A stretch of 64,000 nt of DNA from G963667675 sp963667675 (GTDB taxonomy: Bacteria; Chloroflexota; Dehalococcoidia; Lucifugimonadales; UBA3495): the NCBI GenBank assembly GCA_963667675.1, contig OY763929.1:2356001-2420000 (forward strand), written 5' to 3'. The position numbers and the translations under genes are program-made. A model generated the notes under the pieces. It saw only the letters and a program-made list of their open reading frames with translations, was not told where the DNA came from and did no database searches. The first letter of the stretch is position 1. Each line of letters starts with the position of its first letter. Shown here piece by piece: positions 1 through 8,061 of the stretch.

Positions 1-29
1 CGTCCATACGGGCATCAGTCCAGGCAGGT

Positions 30-1196
30 TCAATACGTTTGGAACAGCCGCCCCCACTCGGTCTTCAAGGCAGCCTTGATGCGGCGTCTGCCGTGAAAGT
101 TCAGCCAGTAGCCGTTGTGGTAAAGGTTGGACGCCAAATAGGACAAGCCGACCAGGGGAGACCTCAGGAGCATCGTCTCTACCGGCTTCAGCGGCCCCCA
201 GTAAATCAGCTTCTGGCCCCGGCTGGCGAAGGTGTTTTCCACGCCGGAGAACCGCCAGTTGACCTGGCTGATGTCTTCTCCCACCACCTCGATTTGAGAA
301 ATGTCGCCGCAGCCCAGGCCCCGCTCGTGGGCCAGCCGGATGAACTTGATATCCAGGGGTTCGAATCCCATCATCTTGGCCGCCACCGCGTCTATAGCCA
401 CCTGGTCTGCGGAAGCTAGAATCCGGTCCTTGACGTGCCAGCGCATCGCCCGGGGGCCGGGACCGTCGCCGGCAAACGTACCGTCCATGACCGCGAAGAC
501 GCCCTTGTGAATCTCCTGTTGAATCGCCAGTAGGTCTACCAGGGTCTCGTGAATCACCGAGTGAGTCCAGTGGCGCTTGCGGTGGAGCAGACCCCCAAAG
601 GCGTTCTTCATCGCTCCCGTAATCGTCGTGAACACGTGGGTCTTCATCGTGGGGAGCTGGACGATATTGGTCCCGGCAAAGCACTCAGGGATTTGGATGC
701 CTTCGGGGAAAATCTCGTCCAACACCAGCATCTCTGCCTTGGGCTTGTACTCCACCCAAGGGGTGGGCGGAGTGTCCAGGTGCACCACCGGAAGAGAGTG
801 CCGGTCTTGCACCGACTTGTGCCTGTTGTTCCTCTCCCCCTCGTAGGAATCGACAACCACCGTCCCGTTGTGGGCCCCCAACAGGTCCTGGTATCCCAGG
901 TTCCTCAGCCCGTTGATCACCCCATCCAATTGCCAGGGACTGGTGGAACAGCCGGGGTACCAGTGTTGCCAGGAGATGTTGATTTTCAAAAGGGTGCGAG
1001 CCAGCGGGTCCAAGTGGTCGACGATGCCCGCCAACTCCATCGCCCTTTGGATGTCCTCGGCGACGGTCTTCGGCTTGGCGGCCACCACGGCGACCACGGG
1101 AGGTTGGACCGGCAGCCGCGTCGCCCCGACCCCGGCTTCCGGGGACTGGTTTGCTTGCGGCTCAGGCGCGTCGTTACCTGGACTATTGGCCGTCAT
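30..1196 (-). CDS. DUF362 domain-containing protein
   Basis: A 388-residue protein of the DUF362 family, whose biochemical role is poorly defined. The central part carries the family's typical stretch MKTHVFTTITGAMKNAFGG, with segments naming a conserved Asp/Gly-rich core (VMDGTFAGDGPGP) and an AIDAVAAKMMGF helix after it. Many DUF362 proteins carry a C-terminal ferredoxin domain; here there is no CxxCxxC cluster, so this is a ferredoxin-free form. The N-terminal 35 residues are low-complexity, rich in Pro, Ala and Asn, and may be a linker. It lies 60 bases downstream of the UbiA-type gene on the same strand and may be its operon partner. Family call is firm, function unknown. Confidence 0.8.
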   Translation of the reverse strand: MTANSPGNDAPEPQANQSPEAGVGATRLPVQPPVVAVVAAKPKTVAEDIQRAMELAGIVDHLDPLARTLLKINISWQHWYPGCSTSPWQLDGVINGLRNLGYQDLLGAHNGTVVVDSYEGERNNRHKSVQDRHSLPVVHLDTPPTPWVEYKPKAEMLVLDEIFPEGIQIPECFAGTNIVQLPTMKTHVFTTITGAMKNAFGGLLHRKRHWTHSVIHETLVDLLAIQQEIHKGVFAVMDGTFAGDGPGPRAMRWHVKDRILASADQVAIDAVAAKMMGFEPLDIKFIRLAHERGLGCGDISQIEVVGEDISQVNWRFSGVENTFASRGQKLIYWGPLKPVETMLLRSPLVGLSYLASNLYHNGYWLNFHGRRRIKAALKTEWGRLFQTY

Positions 1197-1256
1197 TAAA
1201 TCGACCGCTCCACCGGCGATGACCTGCGATCATTGGGCTTGGACACGCCGCCCAAC

Positions 1257-2144
1257 TCAGTTGTTCAATACCAACACTACCGCCGCCGTTGCCACCCAGC
1301 CGATTATCGAGAGCACCAGCGGCAGGTCTTTGACAATCAACTGCTCGGGCGACTCCGCTTCTTCCCGGACGTTCAGCAAGTACAGATACCGGAACAGTCC
1401 GAAGGTCACCAGGGGTATGGTCAAGAGCATCGTATTGTTCTGGGGGAGATTCCCGGCCTCCACCGTATAGAGAGTATAACTCAACCACGCTGCAGTGGCG
1501 GACATCATCACCAGCTGCCCGATGAAGGGCCCGGCATACCTGGCCAAGACTGACCGTTGGTCTACCGCGCCGTCTCCGGCCAGGCGCACCTCTGCGTAAC
1601 GCCGTCCCAGCACAATGAACAACGCCGCCGCAGCCGTCGTCGAATACAGCCAGGGCGACGGCGTCACGTCTATGGTGATGGCTCCGGCCACCGTGCGAAT
1701 AACGTAACCTGCGGCAACGATAAAGACGTCCAGCAGCACCAACCGCTTCACTCCCAGGGAATAAAACAGGTTGATGGCCAGATAGAGAAGGCAGAGGCCT
1801 CCCAGTACAAAATCAATCAAGAAAGCGGCCGCTAAACCGGCCGCGGCGAGGACTGCCATGGCGGTGGCAGCCGTCGGGACGCCGACACTGCCGGAAGCGA
1901 TGGGCCGGAGTCTCTTGACCGCATGGCGCTGGTCTTCTCCCCTATCGGACAGGTCGTTGAGGAGGTACACGGCTCCCGACAGGGCGCAAAAGGCGGCAAA
2001 CACCGCCAGCAGGCGGCCAATCAAGCCGGGCACCGGGTCCAGGTCGTCCGGCGACCAAGCCTGCTGGATGGCGAAAATGAACGGTAGGAACACCAAGCCG
2101 TTCTTGACCCACTGCTGCGGCCTCAGCGCCTTAAGGATAGCCAA
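1257..2144 (-). CDS. UbiA-family prenyltransferase, decaprenyl-phosphate phosphoribosyltransferase-like
   Basis: A 295-residue polytopic membrane protein with about eight or nine hydrophobic segments. The N-terminus (LRPQQWVKNGLVFLPF) and the first Asp-rich motif, N63-D64-xx-D67-xxx-D71-xx-H74 followed by KRLRPIASG, are typical of the branch of UbiA enzymes that transfers phosphoribosyl from PRPP to polyprenyl phosphate. In Actinobacteria that product feeds decaprenyl-phosphoryl-arabinose synthesis. A second polar loop follows near residues 180-195 (GRRYAEVRLAG). The small membrane protein upstream ends 11 bases before this start, so the two are probably cotranscribed. What the product would be used for here is not shown; a quinone-type UbiA enzyme is the alternative, but the motif spacing argues against it. 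Confidence 0.75.
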   Translation of the reverse strand: MAILKALRPQQWVKNGLVFLPFIFAIQQAWSPDDLDPVPGLIGRLLAVFAAFCALSGAVYLLNDLSDRGEDQRHAVKRLRPIASGSVGVPTAATAMAVLAAAGLAAAFLIDFVLGGLCLLYLAINLFYSLGVKRLVLLDVFIVAAGYVIRTVAGAITIDVTPSPWLYSTTAAAALFIVLGRRYAEVRLAGDGAVDQRSVLARYAGPFIGQLVMMSATAAWLSYTLYTVEAGNLPQNNTMLLTIPLVTFGLFRYLYLLNVREEAESPEQLIVKDLPLVLSIIGWVATAAVVLVLNN

Positions 2145-2154
2145 GTCCGGTAGC

Positions 2155-2517
2155 CTATTCCGCGTCGTTCGCTGCAGCCCTTAGCTGGCGGTACATAGAC
2201 CCCAGGGCCGCCATGCTGGCTGTATAGAGCGTATAAACCGCCACGCCAATCCAAAGGAGCAACGTAAACCGTTGGCTCAGGTCCATCGTTAGCATCAACG
2301 CAACCCCCACACCCACCAGCGCCAGGGCCACCAGCAGCCCCAGCAGGCAGCCGAACGCGAGGGACTTTGCCGCGTAAGACCAGCCGTCGTTGCGGACATA
2401 CAATATGCCGTAGTAGCCGCCGATGAACGGTCCGAAGGGGACGCCTGCCAGATTTACCACCGGAATCACCGCCCCCAGGATCATGATTCCGGCCGCTAGA
2501 AATACGCCTTTTATCAT
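2155..2517 (-). CDS. small integral membrane protein, unknown function
   Basis: A 120-residue protein with three or four predicted membrane segments: residues about 3-25, a Gly-rich loop GPFIGGYYG, then about 50-75 and 82-105. The C-terminus is short and charged (RQLRAAANDAE). I do not recognise the family beyond a loose likeness to small DUF-type membrane proteins. It directly precedes the UbiA-type gene on the same strand with an 11-base gap, suggesting joint expression and perhaps a structural or accessory role for that membrane enzyme; this is only inferred from position. Confidence 0.55.
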   Translation of the reverse strand: MIKGVFLAAGIMILGAVIPVVNLAGVPFGPFIGGYYGILYVRNDGWSYAAKSLAFGCLLGLLVALALVGVGVALMLTMDLSQRFTLLLWIGVAVYTLYTASMAALGSMYRQLRAAANDAE

Positions 2518-2691
2518 CTATTCCCAGCCGAATTTGCGGTGCCGCTCACCGCGGAGTTCGGCGCCTCCTATTATAGGCAGGCCGTCCACCCGCCGCCCGG
2601 AGGCCGGCGAGGTTTTGCACATCCCTCCACCCAATGATAGGATATGCCTCTCCCAATGAAAACCATTGGCTGTGGCGTAACGGAGGCCCAC

Positions 2692-3039
2692 ATGATCAAG
2701 AATCGAGAATATCAAGCCTGCATCTTCCAACTGGACGACAGCGACGGGTCCTACATCAAGGTTACCCTGGGTGAGTTGACGGGATACGTCGGCATCAACC
2801 TGACCGACGGCACCCTAGCAGCCCCATACAGTTGGTCCGCGCCTCCTGTTGGTAAACCCCCGACCAAACGAGGCCTGAAACATGGAGTCTCGGTAGGAGG
2901 CAACGTCCAAAACTGCCTTACCGCCCTCTTCCAGCACATGTACAAGCAACAGAAAACCATCGAGGACCCCAAGCAATTCGACCCGGCCACCGCCAGCGCC
3001 GCCCTGCACCAGTTCGTGGAGGACCTTGAAGACTATTAG
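2692..3039 (+). CDS. hypothetical protein, about 115 residues
   Basis: Start chosen at the ATG at 2692 because GGAGG lies at 2682-2686; an in-frame ATG at 2644 would add 16 poorly conserved-looking residues. The product is soluble with an alternating beta-like N-terminal half (YQACIFQLDDSDGSYIKVTL) and a C-terminal helix ending DEDY-like acids (QFVEDLEDY). No catalytic motif or signal peptide is visible and I do not recognise the family. It stands alone between the divergent membrane gene cluster and the lipoprotein gene. Confidence 0.5.
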   Translation: MIKNREYQACIFQLDDSDGSYIKVTLGELTGYVGINLTDGTLAAPYSWSAPPVGKPPTKRGLKHGVSVGGNVQNCLTALFQHMYKQQKTIEDPKQFDPATASAALHQFVEDLEDY

Positions 3040-3092
3040 GCATTCCTCCTTCCAACGTCGGGAGGGATTCCTAAGTAAACGGAACCAAAAAG

Positions 3093-3710
3093 ATGACTAA
3101 AGCATTATGCCTCGCGGCCTTACTGCTCTTGGCCGTCGCATGCTCGGAGGAAGCAGCCCCCGCATCCACGCCAACGCCGGAACCGACTGACTCCCCCAAG
3201 CCCACGGCAACGCTTGCGCCCGCGGCAACATCTACACCCGCGGCTGGGAACGACCTCTCCGTAAGCCGAGAGAATCCAGGCCAAACGGAGAGGCCCTTTG
3301 ACCGCACTTGGAATGACGCCCTGGCCGACGCTCAACCCCTGGGCCTAGTGGAATGGGACACGCCGCCTAGTGTTCCCACTCTGGGGACGATGACGGCAGC
3401 CGGTTCTCTCTTGGACGGCGCCAGACTGTCCAACCCGATGGTCGATGGGGAAGGAGCCAGCTTCATCCTGTATCACAAGGACGTCGATGAGCCCCTCGCC
3501 GTGCTTCTACCGGACCTTGGGGGCGCCAAGATTTGGGGCACCGATCTAACGGTCGCAACGCTGGAACTCACGTCGTCTGGCTCGGCGTTCACCTTCGAGG
3601 CCTACTCACCGCTTTTCTTTGACTTCGCCCCTGCGGACCTCGAACTGCGCGTCTTCGGCTACGATGCCGGCACAGATCCAGCCCTCTTGGCTGTCAGCAC
3701 TGTCGAGTAG
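3093..3710 (+). CDS. putative lipoprotein, unknown function
   Basis: A 205-residue secreted protein. The N-terminus is a lipoprotein signal peptide: a short basic start, a hydrophobic core and a lipobox LAVAC with Cys17 as the expected lipidation site. Residues 20-55 are a Thr/Pro/Ala-rich spacer typical of surface-anchored proteins. The remaining 150 residues show a beta-rich pattern without a recognised domain; the segment around residue 125 (ASFILYHKDVDEPLAVLLPD) looks like part of a sandwich fold. The next gene downstream encodes a second lipoprotein with the same architecture of lipobox plus Pro/Thr spacer, so both probably sit on the outer face of the membrane. Confidence 0.6.
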   Translation: MTKALCLAALLLLAVACSEEAAPASTPTPEPTDSPKPTATLAPAATSTPAAGNDLSVSRENPGQTERPFDRTWNDALADAQPLGLVEWDTPPSVPTLGTMTAAGSLLDGARLSNPMVDGEGASFILYHKDVDEPLAVLLPDLGGAKIWGTDLTVATLELTSSGSAFTFEAYSPLFFDFAPADLELRVFGYDAGTDPALLAVSTVE

Positions 3711-3861
3711 CGAGTCAGAGCGTCCGGATTTGGTGCTCCCCTTCCAAACAGAGGCAGGCGCAAAACTCCCCGGCAACAGCGCAGGTGAGATGTAGCGCCC
3801 AACAAAAAACCACATTTAGAGCGAGTCCGCCCAGGCTGCTGCAAATCGAAGGTTCTAGATA

Positions 3862-5280
3862 ATGAGTAGAAACGACAGCCGCCCCAAATGGTTCCCTGCC
3901 GCAGCGGTCGCCGCTCTGCTGGTATTGACCCTCGCCTCAATAGCCTGTGGTGGTGGTGGTGGTGGCGACGGTTCCGGCTCGCCGACGTCTGCGCCAACCC
4001 CAACGCCGACGCCAGTAGCCCCAACGTTGGCACCCACTGCCACAACCCCATCACCGACCTCATCGCCGACACCCGCGGCCTCAACCCCTTCGCCGACCTC
4101 AACGCCGACACCGGCGGCCCCGTCGCAGGACCAGCCGGTTTCGACAACCGTTGAGGGCGCCAGCGTCTACACTGCCGAGTCCTGGCCGCCCCAGTTTTTC
4201 GTACATATCATCGTGGGCGGCTGTCCGGTAGCTGAAGTGGAGCAGGTCGGGACCGACATCGCCATCACAGTCCGCCAGGATGACGACTGCCCGCCGGAAC
4301 ACCGCGTGGAGGAGTTGGTGGTCCCCCTGGGGAGCGACTTTGAGCCGGGCACCTACACCGTGTGGGTGAACGGCGACGCGGTGGGATCCTTCACCGCCGA
4401 GTCAACGGACACGGCATTGCCGACCGTTGCCGATGCTTCGGTAATCGAGGCTGCCTACGACAGGCTCAACGAAGGCCGACTGCAAGCCGGGCTTCGGGAA
4501 TTCATGGAAGCCGATGAGGACGATAGCGCGTTCATACCGATTATCAATTGGATAATGGGGTGCTTTGAGTCTGTGGACCTCCATGCTGACCTCATGTGGC
4601 CCGACATCCATGCCATCAGCCTTGCGGCCAGTCCGGGGGGCAGCGAGTGCGCCCTCAAAGTAACGACCTACCACTACGTCCCAGACTCGGAGAAGATGCG
4701 AGTCGAACGCAGCGTCTGGGAGTGCTTCGCTCAAAGCAGGAACGTCGGGGAAGCTGACGCAGTATCCTGCGGCGGCAGGTACTCGTTTATCAACGGCCAC
4801 GTTAAGTGGCTCCCCAATGAGGTCTTCTACACCATTGTTGAAGGTGAAGACATACGGGGCAAGTTCGTCTCACACATACCTTGGGTAGAAGAGAGGCTTA
4901 AAGTCAAGGTGTCGGAGGCGGCGTCCGCCCATGACGCCAACCTGTTCCTTCACTTGGGCGTGGAGTCTCCTGCCAACTGCCCGAAGCGGTACGGCTGCAA
5001 TGTGTGGATAGAGGATGAGACGGGCGCATCTGCCACCATATATATATCCGCCCCGGACGAGTTCTTTGACCAAGTGTTGAAGCACGAACTCCTGCACGCT
5101 CTGTTGCCGATGGGTCATCTGCCAGCTGGCGACTACCTGATGAGTATCAGCCCGGACGACCCCGAACTCACACAATCACTGAGCCTTCTGGAGGAGAAGC
5201 TGCTGGAACTCTATACCCATCCCTATCTGCGTAACGGGATGACGATGGAGCAGTTCAGCGCGTACCTGATAATTGATTAA
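3862..5280 (+). CDS. secreted lipoprotein with C-terminal HExxH metallopeptidase motif
   Basis: A 472-residue protein. Residues 1-29 form a lipoprotein signal peptide with lipobox ASIAC (Cys29), followed by a poly-Gly run and a long Pro/Thr/Ser spacer to about residue 95. Residues 100-175 look like a small beta domain ending in TYTVWVNGDAVGSF. The C-terminal domain contains H408-E409-L-L-H412 and a further His at 419 (HELLHALLPMGH), the zinc-binding HExxH helix of metallopeptidases with a candidate third ligand, so it is probably a zinc peptidase acting outside the cell. The spacing to the third His is not the metzincin one. Several Cys pairs (for example CPKRYGC) may form disulfides. Family not identified; substrate unknown. 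Confidence 0.6.
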   Translation: MSRNDSRPKWFPAAAVAALLVLTLASIACGGGGGGDGSGSPTSAPTPTPTPVAPTLAPTATTPSPTSSPTPAASTPSPTSTPTPAAPSQDQPVSTTVEGASVYTAESWPPQFFVHIIVGGCPVAEVEQVGTDIAITVRQDDDCPPEHRVEELVVPLGSDFEPGTYTVWVNGDAVGSFTAESTDTALPTVADASVIEAAYDRLNEGRLQAGLREFMEADEDDSAFIPIINWIMGCFESVDLHADLMWPDIHAISLAASPGGSECALKVTTYHYVPDSEKMRVERSVWECFAQSRNVGEADAVSCGGRYSFINGHVKWLPNEVFYTIVEGEDIRGKFVSHIPWVEERLKVKVSEAASAHDANLFLHLGVESPANCPKRYGCNVWIEDETGASATIYISAPDEFFDQVLKHELLHALLPMGHLPAGDYLMSISPDDPELTQSLSLLEEKLLELYTHPYLRNGMTMEQFSAYLIID

Positions 5281-5336
5281 CTGCATCACCGCCGAGCATC
5301 AGGGGACTTATGCACTTCCCCCCAAACAGACACAAT

Positions 5337-5366
5337 TAGACAATTTGTCTGCCGCGATGCTATAAT
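5337..5366 (+). promoter_or_regulatory. sigma-70 type promoter of the Rrf2 gene
   Basis: TAGACA at 5337-5342 (five of six matches to the -35 consensus), an 18-base spacer and a perfect TATAAT at 5361-5366, about 33 bases upstream of the chosen TTG start. Direction and spacing fit the Rrf2 gene. Confidence 0.7.
5338..5350. promoter_or_regulatory. 13-bp palindrome over the -35 element, probable operator
   Basis: AGACAA-T-TTGTCT is a perfect inverted repeat with a one-base centre that overlaps the -35 hexamer. A dimeric repressor bound here would block polymerase. Autoregulation by the adjacent Rrf2 protein is the natural inference, not shown. Confidence 0.5.
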
Positions 5367-5398
5367 TTCTCTTTCGAACCATCTTGGAGGTGATGGTT

Positions 5399-5833
5399 TT
5401 GCGAGTACCGATGAAGGTGGACTACGGGGTGAGAGCCTTGGTAGAGTTGGCCCTTCACCACGGCCAAGGTCACGTCCAGACCGCTGAGATTGCCAGCAAG
5501 CAAGCCATACCCGAGGCCTATCTCGACCACCTGATGACCACCCTCAACAAGTGCGGGTTCGTCATCAGCCGCCGCGGGCCCCAGGGCGGCCACCGCCTGG
5601 CAATGGACCCTCAGGACATCAATCTCCACATGGTCATGTCCACCCTCGACCGCAGCCTCTCCCCCCTGGACTGCCTTACCCAGCCCAATGATTGCTGCTT
5701 TTCCGACTCATGCGCCCAGCAGGAGGTCTGGAAGTCTGTGGAATCCGCGGTTCAGGAAGTCCTCTGCAAGATCACCCTCTCCGAACTGGCCCAGCGGCAG
5801 CGCTACCTGGCTGGCCAAGTAGCCATCGGGTAG
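5399..5833 (+). CDS. Rrf2-family transcriptional regulator with a cysteine cluster
   Basis: A winged-helix Rrf2 regulator of 144 residues. The TTG at 5399 is chosen as start because GGAGG at 5386-5390 lies eight bases upstream and the protein then begins MRVPMKVDYGVRALVELA, the usual Rrf2 N-terminus; an earlier TTG at 5384 overlaps the ribosome-binding site. The wing motif SRRGPQGGHRLA is typical. Cysteines at about 92, 99, 100 and 105 match the three-cysteine arrangement that binds an Fe-S cluster in IscR and NsrR. The genes behind it (MoeB-like, cysteine synthase) suggest a sensor of Fe-S or cysteine status. IscR, NsrR or CymR-like roles cannot be told apart from sequence alone. Confidence 0.85.
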   Translation: MRVPMKVDYGVRALVELALHHGQGHVQTAEIASKQAIPEAYLDHLMTTLNKCGFVISRRGPQGGHRLAMDPQDINLHMVMSTLDRSLSPLDCLTQPNDCCFSDSCAQQEVWKSVESAVQEVLCKITLSELAQRQRYLAGQVAIG

Positions 5834-6003
5834 CACATCCCACCGCATCGTTCGAGTTGCCCTGCCCCTGCCATGCCAAGCCAATTGCTCTACCTCACAC
5901 CTGCGCCGCCAGGCGGCTCTGCCTGCTTGACAAGTCCATGCTGCGTATATAGACTCGAGCATTGATGAATCGACTTGGGTCCAACTATAAACGGGCTTGC
6001 ACC

Positions 6004-6029
6004 TGTCCCTCTACATAGGGGCAGGGACA
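6004..6029 (+). promoter_or_regulatory. leader hairpin upstream of the moeB-like gene
   Basis: TGTCCCT at 6004-6010 pairs perfectly with AGGGACA at 6023-6029 across a 12-base loop. It lies 18 bases before a terminator-like structure and may be part of the same leader RNA. The remaining part of the 5834-6181 gap before it holds no gene that I can see. Confidence 0.4.
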
Positions 6030-6046
6030 AATACGGCGATATAAGA

Positions 6047-6095
6047 CCCGTGTCCTCCCCCGGTGGTAGACCCTGAAGGGGAGCGCGGGCTTTTT
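6047..6095 (+). terminator. Rho-independent terminator or attenuator before the moeB-like gene
   Basis: CCCG (6047-6050) and CTCCCC (6055-6060) pair with GGGGAG (6078-6083) and CGGG (6086-6089) with an internal loop, followed by TTTTT at 6091-6095. It could end the Rrf2 transcript, but its position 85 bases before the next start and the hairpin just upstream also fit transcription attenuation of moeB-cysK. Confidence 0.5.
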
Positions 6096-6181
6096 CTTTG
6101 ATAGCCCCCACCCATTCTGCAGGACAAAACGCCTCAGCCGAAATGCGGCCCCAGGGCGGGGGCCAAGGAGGGACTAGCAAG

Positions 6182-7024
6182 ATGGCAACGCAGTCGGTTG
6201 CTTTGACACCGGAGCAAGTAAAGCGTTACAGCCGCCACATTATAATGGGCGACGTCGGCAGCAGCGGACAGCGCAAACTAATGCAGTCCAAAGCCCTCAT
6301 TGTCGGCGCAGGCGGCTTGGGATCCCCTTCCGCCGTGTACTTGGCCCTCGCCGGGGTCGGCACCGTCGGCATCGTGGACTTCGACGTCGTCGACCTGTCC
6401 AACCTGCAGCGTCAAATCCTGCACCACACCAGCGACGTCGGCCGGCCCAAGCTCCAGTCAGCCCGCGACAATATCCGGGCCTATAACCCCGACGTCAACG
6501 TGGTGATGCACGAAGCCAGGCTCGAGTCGGACAACGCCATGGACATCATCGGCCAATACGACCTGGTCATCAACGGCGCGGATAACTTCGCGACTCGATA
6601 CCTGGTAAACGACGCATGTTACCTGCTGGGCAAACCCTTGGTAGACGGCAGCATTCTGATTTTCGACGGCCAATCGACTGTATTCATGCCTGGGCAAGGC
6701 TGCTACCGCTGTCTCTTTCCTTCTCCGCCCCCTCCAGGCATGGTGCCCAACTGCGCCGAGGCCGGGGTGCTGGGCGCACTCACCGGCTTGGTCGGAAGTA
6801 TCCAGGCCACCGAGGCCCTGAAGTTAATACTGGGCATCGGGGAGTCTTTAAGTTCCCGGTTGATTCTCATCGACGCCCTCAGCATGAGCTTCCGAGAGGT
6901 CAAGCTCAAGAGGAACCCGGAGTGCCCGCTCTGTGGCGACAACCCCACCGTGACCGAGCTCATCGACTATGAGGTTTTCTGCGGACTCGCGGCCCCCGAA
7001 GAGGTCGCGGTGGCTTCCGACTAG
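6182..7024 (+). CDS. moeB: MoeB/ThiF-family sulfur-carrier adenylyltransferase
   Basis: A 280-residue E1-like enzyme that activates the C-terminal glycine of a ubiquitin-like sulfur carrier with ATP. Start taken at ATG 6182, preceded by GGAGGG. It begins with RYSRHIIMGDVGSSGQ, has the nucleotide-binding loop VGAGGLGSP (about 41-49), the NLQRQILH motif, the second-half NCAEAGVLGAL with the probable catalytic Cys, and two zinc-binding pairs CYRC and CPLC. There is no C-terminal rhodanese domain, so it is the short MoeB/ThiF form. The cysteine synthase gene follows after 64 bases, which recalls the mycobacterial MoeZ-CysO-CysM route, although no carrier protein gene or Mec protease is seen here. 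Molybdopterin or thiamine roles remain possible. Confidence 0.85.
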   Translation: MATQSVALTPEQVKRYSRHIIMGDVGSSGQRKLMQSKALIVGAGGLGSPSAVYLALAGVGTVGIVDFDVVDLSNLQRQILHHTSDVGRPKLQSARDNIRAYNPDVNVVMHEARLESDNAMDIIGQYDLVINGADNFATRYLVNDACYLLGKPLVDGSILIFDGQSTVFMPGQGCYRCLFPSPPPPGMVPNCAEAGVLGALTGLVGSIQATEALKLILGIGESLSSRLILIDALSMSFREVKLKRNPECPLCGDNPTVTELIDYEVFCGLAAPEEVAVASD

Positions 7025-7088
7025 CCGGGTTTGCCAGGCGTATCTCGCCAGACTTGAGACGCGTAGGCCAAAGGACCAGCAATATTCC

Positions 7089-8039
7089 ATGGTAACGAAG
7101 CTGACCCATCAGGGCATCCTGGCAACCATCGGCAACACTCCCATCGTGGAGCTCCAAAACATGAGTCCCAAAGAGGGAGTCCGCATCTTCGCCAAGCTAG
7201 AGGGCCAAAACCCCACCGGCAGCGTCAAAGACCGCATAGCCCTGAAGATGATTGACCGGGCAGAGGCCGACGGAGAACTGTCCCCCAACCGGACAATCCT
7301 GGAGCCCACCAGTGGCAACACCGGCATTTCCTTGTCCATGATTGCCCGCCTCAAGGGCTACAAGGTCGCCGTCGTAATGCCGGAGAACGTCAGCGTCGAA
7401 CGCGTCCAGCTATTGGAGGCCTATGGCGCAGACATCATTCATTCCGATGGATCGAGGGGCACCAACGGCTCAATAGAAATGGCCCACGACCTCATGGAAA
7501 AGAACCCCCACGACTATCTCATGCTCTACCAATACGGCAATCCCGCCAACCCCGGCGTCCACTACGAGACCACGGGGCAAGAGATATTGGACGCGGTTCC
7601 CGAGGTCGATATGTTCGTAGCGGGACTGGGCACCGGGGGGACTTTGATGGGCGTGGCCCGCCGTTTGAAAGAGCACAATCCTCAGATAAAGATTGTCGCC
7701 GTAGCCCCCGAACCCGATGACTTCATCTCCGGTCTGAGGAGCCTGGAAGAAGGCTTCATTCCTCCCATCCTCGACCTCACCATGCTGGACTCCAGGATGA
7801 TGGTCAGCAGCTTCGACGCCTTCCGCACCACCAAAGAACTGTTGCACCAGGAAGGCGTTTTTGCTGGCATTTCTTCAGGATCCGTGCTGTACGGCGCGCT
7901 GCGGCAAGCAGAGCGAATGGACCGCGGCGCCATCGTTTGCCTCCTGGCCGACGGAGGCTGGAAATACCTAAGCACCAGCCTTTGGACCAAGGACTACGAA
8001 CAACTGGCCAAAGAGTCCAAAGGCAAGATTTGGTGGTAA
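7089..8039 (+). CDS. cysteine synthase (CysK/CysM family)
   Basis: A 316-residue PLP-dependent beta-replacement enzyme making L-cysteine from an activated serine and a sulfur donor. Start at ATG 7089; an upstream in-frame ATG would run back into the moeB-like gene. The PLP lysine is K48 in NPTGSVKDRI, the substrate loop is TSGNTGISL, and the phosphate-binding loop is GTGGTLMG. Near the C-terminus GISSGSVLYGAL is the usual pyrimidine-contacting region. The coupling to a MoeB-like gene suggests that it might take sulfur from a thiocarboxylated carrier, as mycobacterial CysM does with O-phosphoserine, but O-acetylserine sulfhydrylase activity is equally compatible. Confidence 0.9.
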   Translation: MVTKLTHQGILATIGNTPIVELQNMSPKEGVRIFAKLEGQNPTGSVKDRIALKMIDRAEADGELSPNRTILEPTSGNTGISLSMIARLKGYKVAVVMPENVSVERVQLLEAYGADIIHSDGSRGTNGSIEMAHDLMEKNPHDYLMLYQYGNPANPGVHYETTGQEILDAVPEVDMFVAGLGTGGTLMGVARRLKEHNPQIKIVAVAPEPDDFISGLRSLEEGFIPPILDLTMLDSRMMVSSFDAFRTTKELLHQEGVFAGISSGSVLYGALRQAERMDRGAIVCLLADGGWKYLSTSLWTKDYEQLAKESKGKIWW

Positions 8040-8061
8040 CTGGCAGGCTCGAAATGACTCC

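Noticed and set aside
3945..3965. Trinucleotide microsatellite (GGT repeats)
   Set aside because: It encodes the poly-Gly linker right after the lipidated Cys of the lipoprotein and is only about seven units long.
3862..5280. Metzincin or astacin-type peptidase
   Set aside because: The HExxHxxGxxH motif is not met; the third His is seven positions after the second instead of six, and the Gly is missing at its place.
5940..6100. T-box leader before moeB-cysK
   Set aside because: The gap has a terminator and GGTGGTA, but lacks the full AGGGTGGNACCGCG core and a convincing stem I with specifier loop.
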